DNA from: Gymnopus androsaceus JB14
Taxonomy: Eukaryota > Basidiomycota > Agaricomycetes > Agaricales > Omphalotaceae
DNA: 64,000 bases
Direction: 5' to 3'
Assembly: GCA_009733575.1 (NCBI GenBank)
Contig: ML769718.1
Span: 1 to 64,000, forward strand
The notes under the pieces were generated by a model. It did no database searches. It was not told where the DNA came from and saw nothing but the letters and a program-made list of their open reading frames with translations. The translations under genes were made by a program, and so were the position numbers. This document shows positions 8,661-22,353 of this stretch, piece by piece (position 1 is the stretch's first letter; each line of letters begins with the position of its first letter).

Positions 8661-11600
8661 CTGGATGGCAGTGACATTGCCACGCATTACTGTTCCTCTC
8701 CATGATTAATAATGAGTATTGCTTGAGCTCACTGCTGTATAGCCACATGGTGCGTGTGATGCGCCAATGATTGATATTTGCCGGTTGTATATTGTCAGGT
8801 ATGTTCAGGTATGTTTTACCCTGGCCGCCCGCTGTTTCCATCTGCTGGTCCACTATCATCCTAATTGTCATGTCTATCTCTGTCATGCCCCATGACGAGT
8901 GCAATATCCCTTCTTATCCGAATTGTGCTTGCCACTCTGCCGCAATTGTGTGAATAAAATCCAGCACAACCAGCTTTTCCTACTTCTTGAGTCTTACATC
9001 CTCCTTTCGCCTAGAACAGTCTCCCTTGCTGCTGCACTCAATCCCATTGATAACCATGATGGAATGCAAACAATGGCTCAATATGCAATAGAATTTTTCT
9101 TTCCTTAGAACACTGTCTTCATCCATCTTCAACCACTCATTTGGCACCGCTGCACTCAGTCCATGGATAACTGATGGAATGGAAAAAAATGTAGTTGTTC
9201 ACATAAAACAGTTTAGATAGACTGCTTATATGCCTGTATTAAGTAGTGTGACAAGCCTGTAGCAGCTACGCCTCTTCCACCACTTCCACCTGCCATTCCC
9301 CTCTTCTCAGTCTTGCACCTACCCTCATGCACCCATGCAGCATGCTGCTTTGTATATCAAACCGTTAGATGCTATGAGATTACATTAATTTATGAGCACT
9401 TTGAATGAGATTACACTCACCATATGACCTTTCCGACCTCTTCCTCCATCTGCCAGTACCTGATTGCTGCTCTTACTCTCACAGTGACAATTCCAATCCT
9501 TTCCAATACTTTTCATTTCCATATCCGTACACTTCCATTGGTGCCTGAAAAGTCAAAACATGCATGAATGGTGAAGCGTATAAATGTCAACAGGAACATA
9601 GAGAATTATTAAGGGCTTGTTTGCCAACCTCTGCATTTGTTTGGTACATTACACCTCATGCATGCACTTGCCCTGTCTGCTAGATCCACACTATACTGAG
9701 ACTCCCTCCAGGCACAAACTCTATCCAATGGAGACCAATTGCAACTCATTAAACAGAGTTCGAATCACCTTCCATAGGGACATAAAGGCACAGTGCATGG
9801 AGAGGGCAAGAAGGAGTTCATGGGAGTAAAGATAATGCTACCTACTGGGATGGAGTGTGCGCAGGTAGAAGTTGGATCAAGGTCGGCAATGGAATGATTT
9901 GAATAGAATGTTGATGAGGGTTGAGACCGCTATTACTTGCCATAGTTGATGTTGAATCTATTTGGTTTGCAAGTACTTCTACAGTGTAGATGCTGTGGAG
10001 AAGGATACTAACTTGTGCTTGAGTGGAGGGCAGAGCAATGTAAGAGTGTAGCAGATTTTCTCAACCGGGTGTTGGCAAAAGTAAAGGTTGCGAATATCCT
10101 GCCAGATCCAGGGCCAGGCCCTCAGGGATATTCTGTAATTTAAAAAATAGCTCACAGCAATTGACCAACTGCTAGAGTATACAGAACAGCAGCTTCAGAA
10201 AGTTAAACAAGGAGCCGCTAATGAGAGGGTCCACTTTTGAATCTGGTTCAAGAGAATATATGAATCATCAGGATAAGAGTGCATAAGAGGCAATGAGAAG
10301 CATACCTGGAGGGATTCCATTTGTTTTTGAGCCAGAATGCGGTGAAGGTCAAGGAAAGAAGTTGGTAGAAAGCAACTGTAAGATTCGGAGAAAGTCAGGT
10401 GAAACTGGGCACTTTGAGGTCTGCGGAGTATCTGATACTTCTTCCAGACATCTGAAAGATAAATGCTGAGGTCCCTCCAGCGGGCACCAATGTTCTGTAG
10501 GATGTGGAATAATTGGAATACACTTATTCAAGTTAGATGAGTACATTAGTCAAAATATATAGATTTTGAATGGGTCCGTGATCATTTAGAGATGCATCAA
10601 CCTCCTAGATACCAACATCACCACAATTTTCAAAAAATATTTGGGATGTGTGTTTGTTTAGAGGTGATGGTTATCTCTAAAACTGTAGGATCTTACTTGA
10701 CATTATACTTATATTTGGTCTATGGCCCCAAAGGTTTACACTGGTAATATGTTATTTTCATGAAAAATAGAACATCAATATGAACTGAATAATTATAACC
10801 TGTTTGTACATACTTTCTTTGACAATGCATCTCTCAGCACAATTCATGAAATCAAAGCCATAATGAAGTTAGTGCTACTATATCCAGATTTCAAAAGCTT
10901 TGAGACACTCTTATTGTTGATATTTGGCTCAAGTTCATTGTACAGAATAATGAACTCAATCCTAAATGTACAGTGATCAGAATGAGATAGAATTCTATCA
11001 AGTGATTTCCACTAATTAAATGAAAATTCAGTGTATTAAAGACTAATACACATGTATTAAGGTGATCCTGGAGCATCTGGATGATATCTGGTGTCATTTT
11101 GCTGCTTGAGATTGTTGTTTCAAACAACAAGCTTGAGAGAAACACCCATTAAGCACCAACGGACCGTGTTTCTGAACATGATTCTTTTCTATCTCATGGT
11201 TCAACTTTGCTCTTGACAACAACAATTTACCATCCAAGATTCGCTCAAACTCTCTTAGGCCCATAGTATGTCTATTTCATTTGTTTATTATGTTCATTTC
11301 GAAGTTTTCTTGATCTTCTTCCCTGGTTATAGCTCCTTTTTCTCAAATTATTCCCCCACATTGACTGGCTGTTGAACAGCTATCCAATCACTCATCTATC
11401 TCATCCTCCCTCCGTAAAAAGTATCGGCCAGTCTCTTCTCACACTCATTCACCCAAATCCGCCAAATTGATCCCAATTTGAGCAATTGTCCTCGACTCCG
11501 CCACTGTCCTTCTACCTAGAAATACCCACCTAGCTTGCTCGTATAAAACAGCAGTAATGCTTTGATACTGAACAACCTTCACACAGCTCGCCGAAGCAGA

Positions 11601-13500
11601 CTGTCCCTTTGGCCAGCCTCTCTCTCTATGCCATTCTCGACATCACCAGGTCTTTCTTGGTGATGCTCCAGTGAATTCTATCCCTCTTCTCATACAGCAG
11701 CTCAACCTGAACCTTTCTCTCATGCCAGAGCATGTGAAAGGGCTTTGGATGCCGCGAAAATGGACCGAATAAACCACTGTTGACGCATTGGAGGACCATA
11801 TCAATGCTATAGAGGTCAAATCCAAGTGACTCCATGTCAACTGAAGCAAGTGGCAGCTGGGATGGAGATAAATATGTACCTCTGAAGTATTTCCGACAAC
11901 TCTGAGCTGCTTATTGACCTAATATCATAACAGGAGTGCATCTATCTTTAACCAACATCCACCTAAACTGTAGTGCAGTTCTTGTGGCTCTATTGCTACT
12001 GCCTTTACCGCTACTCCCACTCCTCCTTCCATAAAAATGTTCACTGATCCCTTCTCATCTTCATCCACTCTGTTAACCCTGATAATTTTCTCCATGCACC
12101 TAACTTGGCCATTTTTGCCCAACGCACTCCTCTATTGGCCAAATTGATCAATCAAACAACTCTCCTCAACTCCGCTGCTGCTCTTCCTTTGAGGAACTGT
12201 CTTTACTTTGATTTGTACCAAGAGCAGTGACAGGGAGTGCTGTTGTCCATTCCAAGCCAACCCCAGTGCTAATATCAATGTCACACTGTCCTTGCCTGTG
12301 GTTGATGCTCCTCCTTCATTGTTCCCTCCCACACCAAGCTTTGACTCGCATTTGGATATATTCATCAATCCATCTGCATTCCCTTCTTCAAGCAGGAGGA
12401 AATATAGCCGAACATTTGATATCTGACATCTCGCCAATATACAAGGGCCATGCAGCTGCAGTGACTGGCTGCCATTGGGACAGAGTCTGTGTCTTAAAGA
12501 GGGATCATAGAGTGCAGATACAGCAAACAGACAGGTGCCACTATTGAGGCCCTGCTGGTCAATGGGACAATCTTGATTGGAGCATCCTTAGGAACAGGTA
12601 TCACTGGGTCTAGGACATGGATCCATGAGACAGTGGGAGCAAGATCAAGAATAGGAGACAAGGACTTGAGGGAATGGAATGAGAGGTGGATGTGGCAGAA
12701 GAGGCATAGCTGCTACGCACTCTGCTTGCCCTGGATGACGGACAGTAGCGTATCTAAACTGCTTATCTGAAATAATATGATTGATCTTTTGTCGAGTTTT
12801 TTTGGGATTTTTTCAAATTCTTTTATTGCTCAATTTGGACAATGTCATGTATGCTGTATGCAACAATGAGAAATGCATGCGGAATATCATGCAGGGTAGT
12901 AGTATCACTTGGCAGCCATAGATGTGGTATCAGGTGCAATGATATGCCGATTTTTTGGCTAAGGCTAGAACTGTGCAGAACCAATAATCCTAGGTTCTGT
13001 TTGTAACAAAACACGGTCAATAAGAGAACTATAGTGAGCCTGAGCTGATAGTTAAAATCTACTGAGGACCTATTTTACCCAAGAGGTTGCAGAGTAACGG
13101 TATGCACAATGGTACCATACTTGACTTTGTGAATGCGCCTCGATCAAAGTCCTATGCGTGGTATGGTGTAGCAAGGCAAGCTTGTTCAATGTTGGATAAC
13201 AAGTTGCTGACCAAGGCAGATGAACAAGCCCACATACCAGTTATACTAGGCTAGGTCATCGAAGGATATATCCAAGGGATCAAAGTCTTAAACAAGGCAT
13301 CGCTTCTGTGATCAGCTCACCGAGGAGTCTACACGACACTCAAATTTATTAAACAAAGCAAGGTGGACCAAGATGAGGAAGTACCATAATGGGTGCCCTC
13401 AAAGTTGACGCTCATTGGAAAGTGCCCAGGCAGATTGCCGCAGCAATCCAACATGGCCACATGACCCACTTGCTGTAGCTACTTCCAGAGCACGGAAGGA
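8661..13500. other. Gene-poor stretch
   Basis: No recognisable protein or RNA gene was found. Open frames are short and lack family motifs. Two loosely similar segments (11260-11560 and 11930-12200) share short Thr/Ser-codon-rich words. The sequence looks like degraded repeats. Confidence 0.5.
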
Positions 13501-14407
13501 CCAAGGAGTGTTTCTATCCAAGCCTTAGTGTTTTACCAAGATCCATATGCTACCATACATCTAGACTCAAGACCACGTGGAACTAGGGATAATATCCAGT
13601 CTCCCATTGGCAAGGAAGAACATAGAAATACTTCCAAGGCTGTTCTGCTAAAGGAACTGGCGAGCCTTGCAAAAAGGCAAATGACTCGAGTCGATTCGGA
13701 CCCAAAATCCCAAAAGTTGACCCAATCAAGGAAGACAAATGAACGAGGCAGGGAAACATCAAGGCAAAACCATAGTATACACGCATATATGGACATTATT
13801 TATCTTTTCCTATTTTACTTACTCTGTTTCATCCTATCTTGCTCAGTTTCACTCATTTTCCTATTTCATTACATCTCACTCAGTGTATAAGGGTAGCTAT
13901 TCTATCTCGGAATAACAAGTTAGACTTGATACCTGAAACACAGTTCTATCTTAGGACCTGTAGTGATTTGTACACACTCAGACATGTCTGCATCTTCCTC
14001 TACAACCTTTGAAACAGGTGGCCTTCTTGTAACCTCGATAATACTGAGGCAATTCATTCTACTTCCTGGCTATTAAGTCGAGCATTCCTGGTTTTCATCT
14101 CAAAGAGAGGTCACATCAGTCTTAGGACCGCAGGTGGAGCCTAACGTGCACACCTCAATGAGCCCATTGTTGATTAGGAAGGTCTTGGACCCAAGTGTCG
14201 GCTTGGTCTAGTTATAGGGAGGAAGCTCCTTGGAGTGTTACCTAGCTTTACCAACAGATTCTACCCCTTGCCCACTCTTCACTGAGTGTGTTAAAAACAC
14301 CTACTTGAGTGACTTGCATGGGGGTCATATAAGCTTGTTAGGTAACTCACAGGTTTCCCTGAGAGTTGGAGTATCATTGTGCAGTGATGTAAAGGCTCCC
14401 AAGATAC

Positions 14408-14580
14408 GCTAAGTTGTTTGTTGAGTCAGCGTACTTGACCCGTGCTTGGGTATTTCACCTTGGATACACGAAGTCATTTGTTGAGTTGGCATATTTGACC
14501 CATGCCTTGGTGTTTGTGCAGATATGCAAAGTCATTTGTTGAGTTGGCATACTTGACCCGTGCTTTGGTGTTTGCTTTTC
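14408..14580. repeat. Three-copy tandem repeat of about 57 bp
   Basis: Three units begin near 14410, 14468 and 14525, each with TTTGTTGAGT(T/C)(G/A)GC followed by TTGACCC(G/A)TGC and TGGT(G/A)TTT. Units differ at several positions. No coding role is evident. Confidence 0.8.
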
Positions 14581-15235
14581 CCCCTCGATTAGTAGGTTCG
14601 GAGCAAGCCCCTGTGGCTCCAGCCTGGGACGGGTAATTCTTCGCTAGAAGGGGCTTGGGACAGAGTGCCGGAATACTTAAACATCTTCCGGTCTTTCTAC
14701 CAGACCACTCAGTTCTGTTATCCCTACAGATATAGTACAAAAATTGTAGCAAATATGTAAATAAATATTTCTGCCAACTCAAATTCTTTATAAATTGAAA
14801 ATATACAAAGATATGGCCTGTACCGCAATGGAGGTCTACCGTCACATAGGTGAAAAGTTAGACCTCTGAATGATGCATTGAGAAGAGGTATGAGTGTAAA
14901 TTCCTGGCGGAGGTAGTGCTATAGGTTATTATCTTTCTATACACCATAATTTGAGACGGGAGAATGCCACAAACCTTTACAAGACACTTGGTTTGAATCG
15001 GAGGTGATTGTGTCACAAATGTGACAGGGAGTGACGGTCAAAGCTGAGCCTATGAAAAGGAGCCTTGCAGCCTCTCGAACCACAATGAACCCTGCAAAAC
15101 CAGTCTTGAAATATGGTGATGAATACTGGAAGGACATTCCAGTCTACCAGGAAAAGTAACTAGTTAGATAGTCCAAAGTGTAACAATCCAGTAACTAATA
15201 TGATCAAAATCCGCAGGAAATCCAGGGGCCCTGCC

Positions 15236-15668
15236 TGGAATCCATATGGCTAGGACCTCTGGCACCCTTTGGATATGGATTCCATGCACTAGTAAATATA
15301 GTAGTGCATGGATTCCATACGTGTTGCATGGAATCCATGCACTAGTAAAAATAGTAGTGTATGGATTCCATGCACTAGTAAAAATAGTTGCTGTATGGAT
15401 TCCATGCAACATGCATGCAACAGAAAAAATAGTAGTGTATGGATTCCATACATGTTGCATGGAATCCATGCACTAGTAAAAATAGTAGTGCATGGATTCC
15501 ATGCAACATGCATGCAACAGAAAAAATAGTAGTGTATGGATTCCATACATGTTGCATGGAATCCATGCACTAGTAAAAATAGTAGTGCATGGATTCCATA
15601 CATGTTGCATGGAATCCATGCACTAGTAAAAATAGTAGTGTATGGATTCCATGTACAAGTAAATATAG
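15236..15668. repeat. Palindromic minisatellite
   Basis: About eight alternating units built from ATGGATTCCATGCA, CTAGTAAAAATAGTAGTG and CATGTTGCATGGAATCC. The words ATGGATTCCAT and ATGGAATCCAT are reverse complements, so each unit can pair with its neighbours. All open frames in it on both strands (repeated H-G-I-H or M-E-S-M) are by-products of the repeat. A 19-base palindrome, ACCATAGCTTAGCTATGGT, lies just outside at 15675-15693. Confidence 0.9.
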
Positions 15669-16029
15669 TCTGCGACCATAGCTTAGCTATGGTAGCACTG
15701 TAGGTCGACAGCTGAGAACCTTCACAAATTATATTGCCAATAGTATCCATCCTCTCCCTTATCTTTTCAGTTCCTCCCATTTCTAAAACTCAACTACTGT
15801 ATACAGGTCTCTATATCTATTTCTGATTATCAACCAATGCGATCTCAATCTTGAACCTACAGTATCACAATTAATCCAACATCTATGTTAACTATCCGAT
15901 GTCCATGGAACATATCCAGATGGAAATTTAGTTCATGTCCATGCATGCAAGAGTGCCCTTGGCAGGATTAGCTGTTGTCAACACTTCGTTGAAGTAAAAC
16001 CTATTGTTGTTGTGATTATGCAGATTTCA

Positions 16030-16143
16030 ATGTTGGTGTTACAGACTATTGTATGCTGGCTTCTACAATGGCTTTGAATCCTTTGTTGTTGTTGGACCAT
16101 CATCCATCGTCTGTTCTTCATCCTCAGAGTCGGAGTGGGCATG
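16030..16143 (+). pseudogene. Left fragment of a decayed His/Asn-rich gene
   Basis: This plus-strand frame reads MLASTMALNPLLLLDHHPS and SVLHPQSRSGHDDG up to the insertion site of the 6.2-kb element. The sequence on the far side (22354 onward) continues the target. Because the 8-bp target duplication is perfect, the two sides were contiguous before insertion. I do not recognise the family, and the reading frame of this part is uncertain. Confidence 0.35.
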
Positions 16144-16151
16144 ATGATGGT

Positions 16152-19100
16152 CAAGGGGTGTGCAAAATTTTTTTTTTGTATATCACCTTGTATTTTGACC
16201 TTAAGCTCGACCGACCCCTCCCTCCCCTCCTGTACCTTCCTTATATGGAAGGAAGTTCCCATGATTACATAAACAATCTGCCGTAGCGTTGCTTTGACAT
16301 TTACCCCACAATGCCGTTTTGACGCTGTTTGCTCTTCTTTCACCCCCTCACTTTCTCTGCTAGGCTTGTAGAACATTGTAATAAATATCTCGAATGTAAT
16401 TAACTCTTTTTAAACAATCTCCGCCGCTTACTAACACTTCCTGTAGCATTCTTCTTACATTCATCATTGCAAAACCAGTCAGAAGTGGGAACCTCAAGCA
16501 AACCTTTGCATTGTATATGGTACTATTGAAGCGGTGAGTGTCCAGTCTATCAGATAATCCAAGTACCTCACCTTCAAATCACATCCAGGACATGAACATG
16601 TCATGAAATCATCACTCTCTTCAATTGGGTTCCCACAGGAATAATCGGCGCATCCTGTCTCAATGCTTGCCATAGCACGTTTTGGTGGACATCGTACACG
16701 AGAGGGACGAGAATAATTATCTGCAAGAGCCGCTGGTTTGCCATTATCTGGATCAGAAGTTTTAGTTTTGTAGATTATTGCAGAAACTGAGGTTCGTTCA
16801 TTACCTGTCTGTTCTGAAGCGGAGGGTACTGCATGTCTTAGTGTGGATTTGTATCCGTGGGTGACAGTTCAAGATTCGCATCCATCTTCAATGGTTCTGC
16901 TTCTTGAAAGTCATCTGGTATTGGGTTGTCGCTGACTTGCTTTTGAATTATAGGTTCATCTTTGTTTTCTGATACAGTCATTGGATCCCCACCATACAAG
17001 TTGTTGTCTTCACCCAAGTTCGTATTCCAAATGTCGCTACTCCCCTCATGCGCATCCTGCATGTCATGGTCATCTTCACCTCCATATTCTTGACCAATAA
17101 CAAGCCGAGTTGCGTTGTTGCTCTCTATACCAGCATATCTATACTGATTATTAGTATATTGAAGATAGTTCTGTCACAGACACGCACCTTAACACCATTC
17201 CAGTACTATACCCCTCGGAGATAGCTAGCTCATTCGACTTTACTTTCGACTTTTTCGCCCACGGCTTGGTATCGAATACCTTTTTCATCAGCGTATGTTC
17301 CACGGTATCCACGTCAAACAGGTTCTTGTACAAGTTTACCATTGCTCCATGGTGGGATACTGAGATATGTTTCTCTAGGTTGTATTTCCACACAGCAGGA
17401 GCATTGGTAGGACAGAGTGGGCAAGCTAGTGGGTGATTTGTGCATGGTGAGTTAACTTTGAACTCGGACGCGGATTTAATATTGAAAGCTTTAAGGTTTT
17501 GGCAGTGGGAATGCTTTATATCAATGACCAAGATGCCTTTCAAATGTTTGGCACGGTAAATTCTGCAGAGTCCGCCAGTATTGAGGCACAATCTGCATGG
17601 CTCATTGGCATCCTTTAGTCAAATGTCCTTTAAGATATGGGCCCCAATATGTCGCAGGGTGTCCAGCCCACTCATTTCTGAGTCTATTCTGACTGATGGA
17701 CAGCGTGGACAGCAGAAGCCTTGTGTGGAGGGTGATGATGACTCGAGCTCATCACAGAAGAAGCAGGCTTTATCTAATATGAACATGGTGAGTTTGTATC
17801 TACGCATTAATAGCTCATCTCTTACTGGTAGTTGTGCGATAGGGGAATGACACGGTTCTTGGGAATTCAGTGAGCTTGCCGTCAGCAATGTCTTGCTGTA
17901 AACATTCTGCGAGTATTGCTGCGATCCCGCGCAGTTCATTTGTATGGAAGACGTATGTCTCGCCAGCTGTTGGATCATGAGATGAACGTCCAAGCTCTGG
18001 GTTAACGGGTTCAATCATATGACCTGGTATGTTCTTCAACATTCCTTTTGTTGTTGATTCGAGCTGACCACGCAACTCCCAGTCAGGCTGAAGGGGATGA
18101 TGATGACCATTTATCATTTTGAGAGACATGATCTGTCCATCAACTTCGACATTAGGCTCATGTAGTACGTTTACCGGTAGAGACAATGTGGAACAAGAAT
18201 TACATTTGATTGTTCCCAGTTTGACTACAGCAAGGAATGCATGGCCCTCGCATTTGAGGAGAGTAACAGCAGGATCTTCGACTGAGATAATGTTGGAGTC
18301 CTCCACTTGTGACATGTCAAATCCATCAGGGAGTGCTGGATCTGAATATTTTGAGTATCCACATACACGCCATGTGCGATTGGTTGAGTCGGGGCTATGA
18401 AGAGGGCTGGAGTAGATGCAAAGGATGGTGGACTTATGGATCATCTTTGTGTCTGCACCATCTACCGGATCAGCCACCCATGCAGTTGGCCTAAGACCAT
18501 TGGATTCAGTGCTCTCCTGCTCGCCAGCAACATCCTCAATTTCTGGTTCTAGTTCTGTATCGGTGAAACTGCGGAGTGAAGGGGCTTCACTGGAAAACTT
18601 GGATGTCAATAAGGAAGATACAGGTTCTGTTGGCCCATTGAAATTATAAGCCTCATCTTCAGCTTCGTTTGCCTCTCTGACTCCAAGATCACTAACCAAA
18701 AGAATCTTGTTGTCTCCCAATGGACACAGTATATCATATCCACCCTCGTGTTCCATTCTGTCAAATGGAGGTTCAACACCTGCTTTCCATAACTGCACCT
18801 CAGCAATCTTTTGCCCTTCATCCCAGCATGACACGAGCACTACATTCTGAACAAGAACATCACCGTGCCAGGTAATTGGGTTGATATGGTCATGGTCGTA
18901 TTTGGATGAGATTTCACCATCCACTGCTTCAGAGATACTCTTGACTTTGAGTCGACAAGATTCTCCCCTCCCACTCTGGATGTTCTTCAAGAATATTAAC
19001 ACATTGGACGGTGCCGTTGATTCGGTTGCTCAGCTGTAGCTGATTGGCATTAGAATCATTGCCAACCATGCTTTGCACCATCCCGAAAACTTTCTCGAGC

Positions 19101-22100
19101 CCATCTGTGCCAACAAGAATTAGCCAAAGTCATGCTAACGGATTGTCCCGCTGAGTTTTGGCAACACAAAAGTAAGCATTTTTAATCATGGACATGACAT
19201 TGAAGCACAATTGAACAGGAATGAAGCCCCCTTTGTTCTCGTTATACATAGCAAGAATTAAGTGGGCTGCAGCGCTAAGGCAAGTCAACTGTTTGCTGAG
19301 CAATGCACCAACATTGAGATAGGCATTCAGAAGGTGACGGTAGAGCTCCCCGAGAAGGGTGAGTATACACTGTGTTGCTTTCATGGTGGGAGATGCTGAA
19401 TTGGGTAGTCCAGGAAGTGAAGCAAGGGCTTTGAGAAGGCGGACCATCAATGTCACGTCTTGTCGATCATTTGGAGCAAGAAGGGAGGCGGCGATCTCCT
19501 CTGTCATGAATTTGAGGTGCATGAGGTGAAGCTTCAGAATACTATCGGTGATGGCAACATTGTATATAGAGAGTCCTGATGCTCAGAGCAAGGTGTTCCA
19601 AAAGCATTTGAAAATATGTTTCCAGTCAAAATCACTCAGGAGTCCGCCTTGTCCACATAGGAGATTAAGAAGCCGAAGAAGAGAAAGGGGAGCATAGATA
19701 TTGTCCTCGGGTGAAAGCTTGTGAGTGAGGGTTAATGAACTTGCTGTGCAACACTGATTTGCTGCACCATTGCTAGCAATGTAATACAGTGTTCGAAAGA
19801 ATTGAGACTGAGATTGCTGGACAGCTTGAATCGCTGTGGAGAGAATTGGCCTACGTGAATTGGCATCTTCTCATTTGCATGTTCCTGAAATACAAAATGG
19901 GCAGGCAGAATAGTCCTTTGGCTCTCCAGTTAAGAGAGTGATAGCCATAACAGTCGCCTGGAAGCTAGGTTAGCTACTAATATTATTATTCAACTCAATG
20001 AATTTGCTTACCTCACTTGCCAAGTGAACGGACTCATTGTGCAGACATTGAAGGAGAGTTTTCGGCTCAACAATTGAGTGGAACTCTAGCAAGCAACTCC
20101 CTCCATGTTCCTGACAAACACCAAGAATCATGTTTGTCAAGGGGTCCCATTGAAGCTACTCTTCAATCTTCATCTCGTCAATACAAATACCCATACCAAA
20201 GACAGGCTGGGGATGTGTGACTGTATCGGAAGTATTCTGAGGGTCCGGTAAGCAGATACTGAGGTTGTGAATCATCTCTTTGAGAGTCGGAGTACCTGCA
20301 GATGTAAGAAGAGGTTTAACGGCAATCCGTCTCTTTGTAGTAGTGATCAAGGGTATTCCAAGTGCTTTATGGGCAATGTTTGCAATACACCTCCCTCCGA
20401 GTTTATACATCAGAAATGCATGGTGAAAATTGCGCTCCTCGTAACTGCGAGGGCTATAAGTCCGTTTAGTTGCAGCATCAATCTTTTCTAGAATAGAATT
20501 GATGCTTCGCCCATGTTTTACTTGGACTGCCATGAGACTCTTGATTCGGGATTAGTCGTTTGTCGCAATTGCAATAGTGAGCTGTTTGAAACCATCAAGA
20601 TGCCGATTTCGGGTTGCAATCACACGTCCAGTGTTCAATGCACGTAAACAAGAAAGACATATTTCTGTTGACTTCCGTTCAAGTGCTGCTAGCATCTGTG
20701 CAGGCGAGAGGTAGGCCCAAGGTGTGGACTCATTTTCCCCATCAAGAAATCGGTGACGTGCTCCCATAATGATGTTATGGTTATGAAGCATACGGCAGCT
20801 GGTACATGGCTGTAGTTCACCTGTCTTGGTGTGAATTACTGCATATTGAGCACAGAAATGAGAGCGCAGATACAGTTTTGCATTCTGACTGTCAACTAAT
20901 ACATTCCAAGGAAGACTACAAACGGTATGTATGGCGTATGGATAGGATAGGAAGGGTGATTGCTCAATGCCATGTCGGTCTCGGAACTGCATGTGGTACC
21001 CAGTGCATTTTTCATCCGGTGTTGGCGATAGCTGATGAACATGATGAGTACTGAATGAGTCGGGAAGGGGAATAAGTGAAAAGGATGATGGAATGGCAGG
21101 TTCGGGAATTGGAGATGATGTGATTGGAGAAGGGAGATCCACATCAATGAACCTTGGAGCAGGGCTCAGAGCAAGTACTGGCAAGGGGTCCTCAGCAGGA
21201 GGCAGTACTGGAATTTCTAGCGCTGTTCTATAATAATGTAAAAACATTTCTATCAGATGTATGCTTTGAAGATCATAATGGAAACTTATGCTGTCTGAGT
21301 TGCTTCAAGCAAAAGCTGGACCTTTGGCTCAAGCAGAGCAGAATCTACATGCAGCTTCTTTGCACATGCCATGACCCAGTCACAGAATCCTTCAATGCCA
21401 AACTGTCCTCTCCGTACCAGATGGCGAACTGTATCTGGATTCGCCTGATACCCAAATACGGAATGTATAATTGGATTGAGCATCTCCCAGGCTTCATCCG
21501 GGTCAGAAACAAGGTCGCATGGGTCACCTGTGACCCTAGCAATATCTGATACAGCAGTTGCCTCTGGAATAGCAGAAGAATAAGAGCAAACCAAACTCTG
21601 TAATGAAGAGGTTAATCTTGCGAGTGGTGTCAAGCTATCAAGATTGACAGCAGGTGACAGAGCCTGAAAATTGGTAGGGGCATCTCGAAGGGTCTCTGGA
21701 GATTTTGGGGCAATTGATAGGGGTTTAATTGTAACAGTACTCGGAAGACATGATGGTCCTGGGGCCAGAGCATGAGGAATTGATTTCGGGGGAGATGATT
21801 TTTGGAAGAAGCTAGTAATGGAGGTCCTCTTTTTCCCTTTTCCGATCATGCCACCTTCTCATTTCCGATGACTGCTGCTATTTGTATGTTGTACCCAGTT
21901 GGACTTGCCTCCAAACCCAAGTTTGATGGTTTTCTTGCAGAATTCACAATAATGCGAGCTGTCAGCACTGTATTCGGATTCCTACAGCCATTCAGATCAG
22001 CGATAGTATCCATATACATGGTTCTGAATTACCTTTTTCTTTCTTGGCATTGAATCAAAGAAGCAAAGAAGCAAAATGAATGTAAGAAATGAATGTAAGA

Positions 22101-22345
22101 AATGTGGCAGTGTTGAACCCTTTCTAGGCAATGGCTCATGGAAGAGTCAGCAGATCGTGGGCAAGCTATCCTTCGCCTCCTGCAAGCCTCCGAACACTTT
22201 AAACATGTCAAAAACACATAAAAGTAATAATTTTAAGCTATATTTAGGCCATAAATCAAGTTTAGGAATTTTGGTCTTAAGCCCTCTCGACCCCTCCCTC
22301 CCCTCCCTACCCTATATGGGCGCCTAAATTGCCGAACACCCCTTG
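16152..22345 (-). mobile_element. 6.2-kb DNA transposon with 8-bp target duplication
   Basis: The element starts CAAGGGGTGTGC at 16152 and ends ACACCCCTTG at 22345, giving short inverted ends. It is flanked by a perfect 8-bp direct repeat ATGATGGT (16144-16151 and 22346-22353). Sub-terminal stretches share GACCCCTCCCTCCCCTCC and CTTAAGC in direct orientation near each end. The only gene-like content is a minus-strand, multi-exon gene of a conserved basidiomycete hypothetical family. 8-bp duplications occur in hAT, P, Merlin and KDZ elements. I consider the boundaries solid and the superfamily open. Confidence 0.75.
17151..21849 (-). pseudogene. Broken multi-exon gene of a transposon-borne basidiomycete family
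   Basis: The gene runs from MIGKGKKRTSITSFFQ at 21849 down to 17151. In order it shows a Ser/Pro-rich N-terminus, a Cys-containing segment (CTSCRMLHNHNIIMGARH), a conserved core with GICIDEMKIEE followed by LQWDPLTNMILGVCQEHG, a region with LSAAAHLILAMY and MIKNAYFCVAKTQRD, an acidic middle part, and C-terminal Cys pairs (CFFCDE, CPRCP, CPLCPTNAPAVWKY). I recall this arrangement from hypothetical proteins repeated in Agaricomycete genomes. A TAG interrupts the core between MKIEE and LQWDP, and other exons are shifted, so this copy is dead. The DEM...DP...G...EH pattern resembles the first RNase H-fold strands of P-element/THAP9 transposases, but that link is inference. Confidence 0.65.
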
Positions 22346-22353
22346 ATGATGGT

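Noticed and set aside
13528..13890. A 120-residue plus-strand frame with a hydrophobic tail
   Set aside because: No homology recognised; the tail results from a T-rich tract in a degenerate repeat region.
15246..15780. Several open frames in the minisatellite on both strands (up to 163 residues)
   Set aside because: They are translations of the tandem repeat, present in several frames and both strands, without start context or family.
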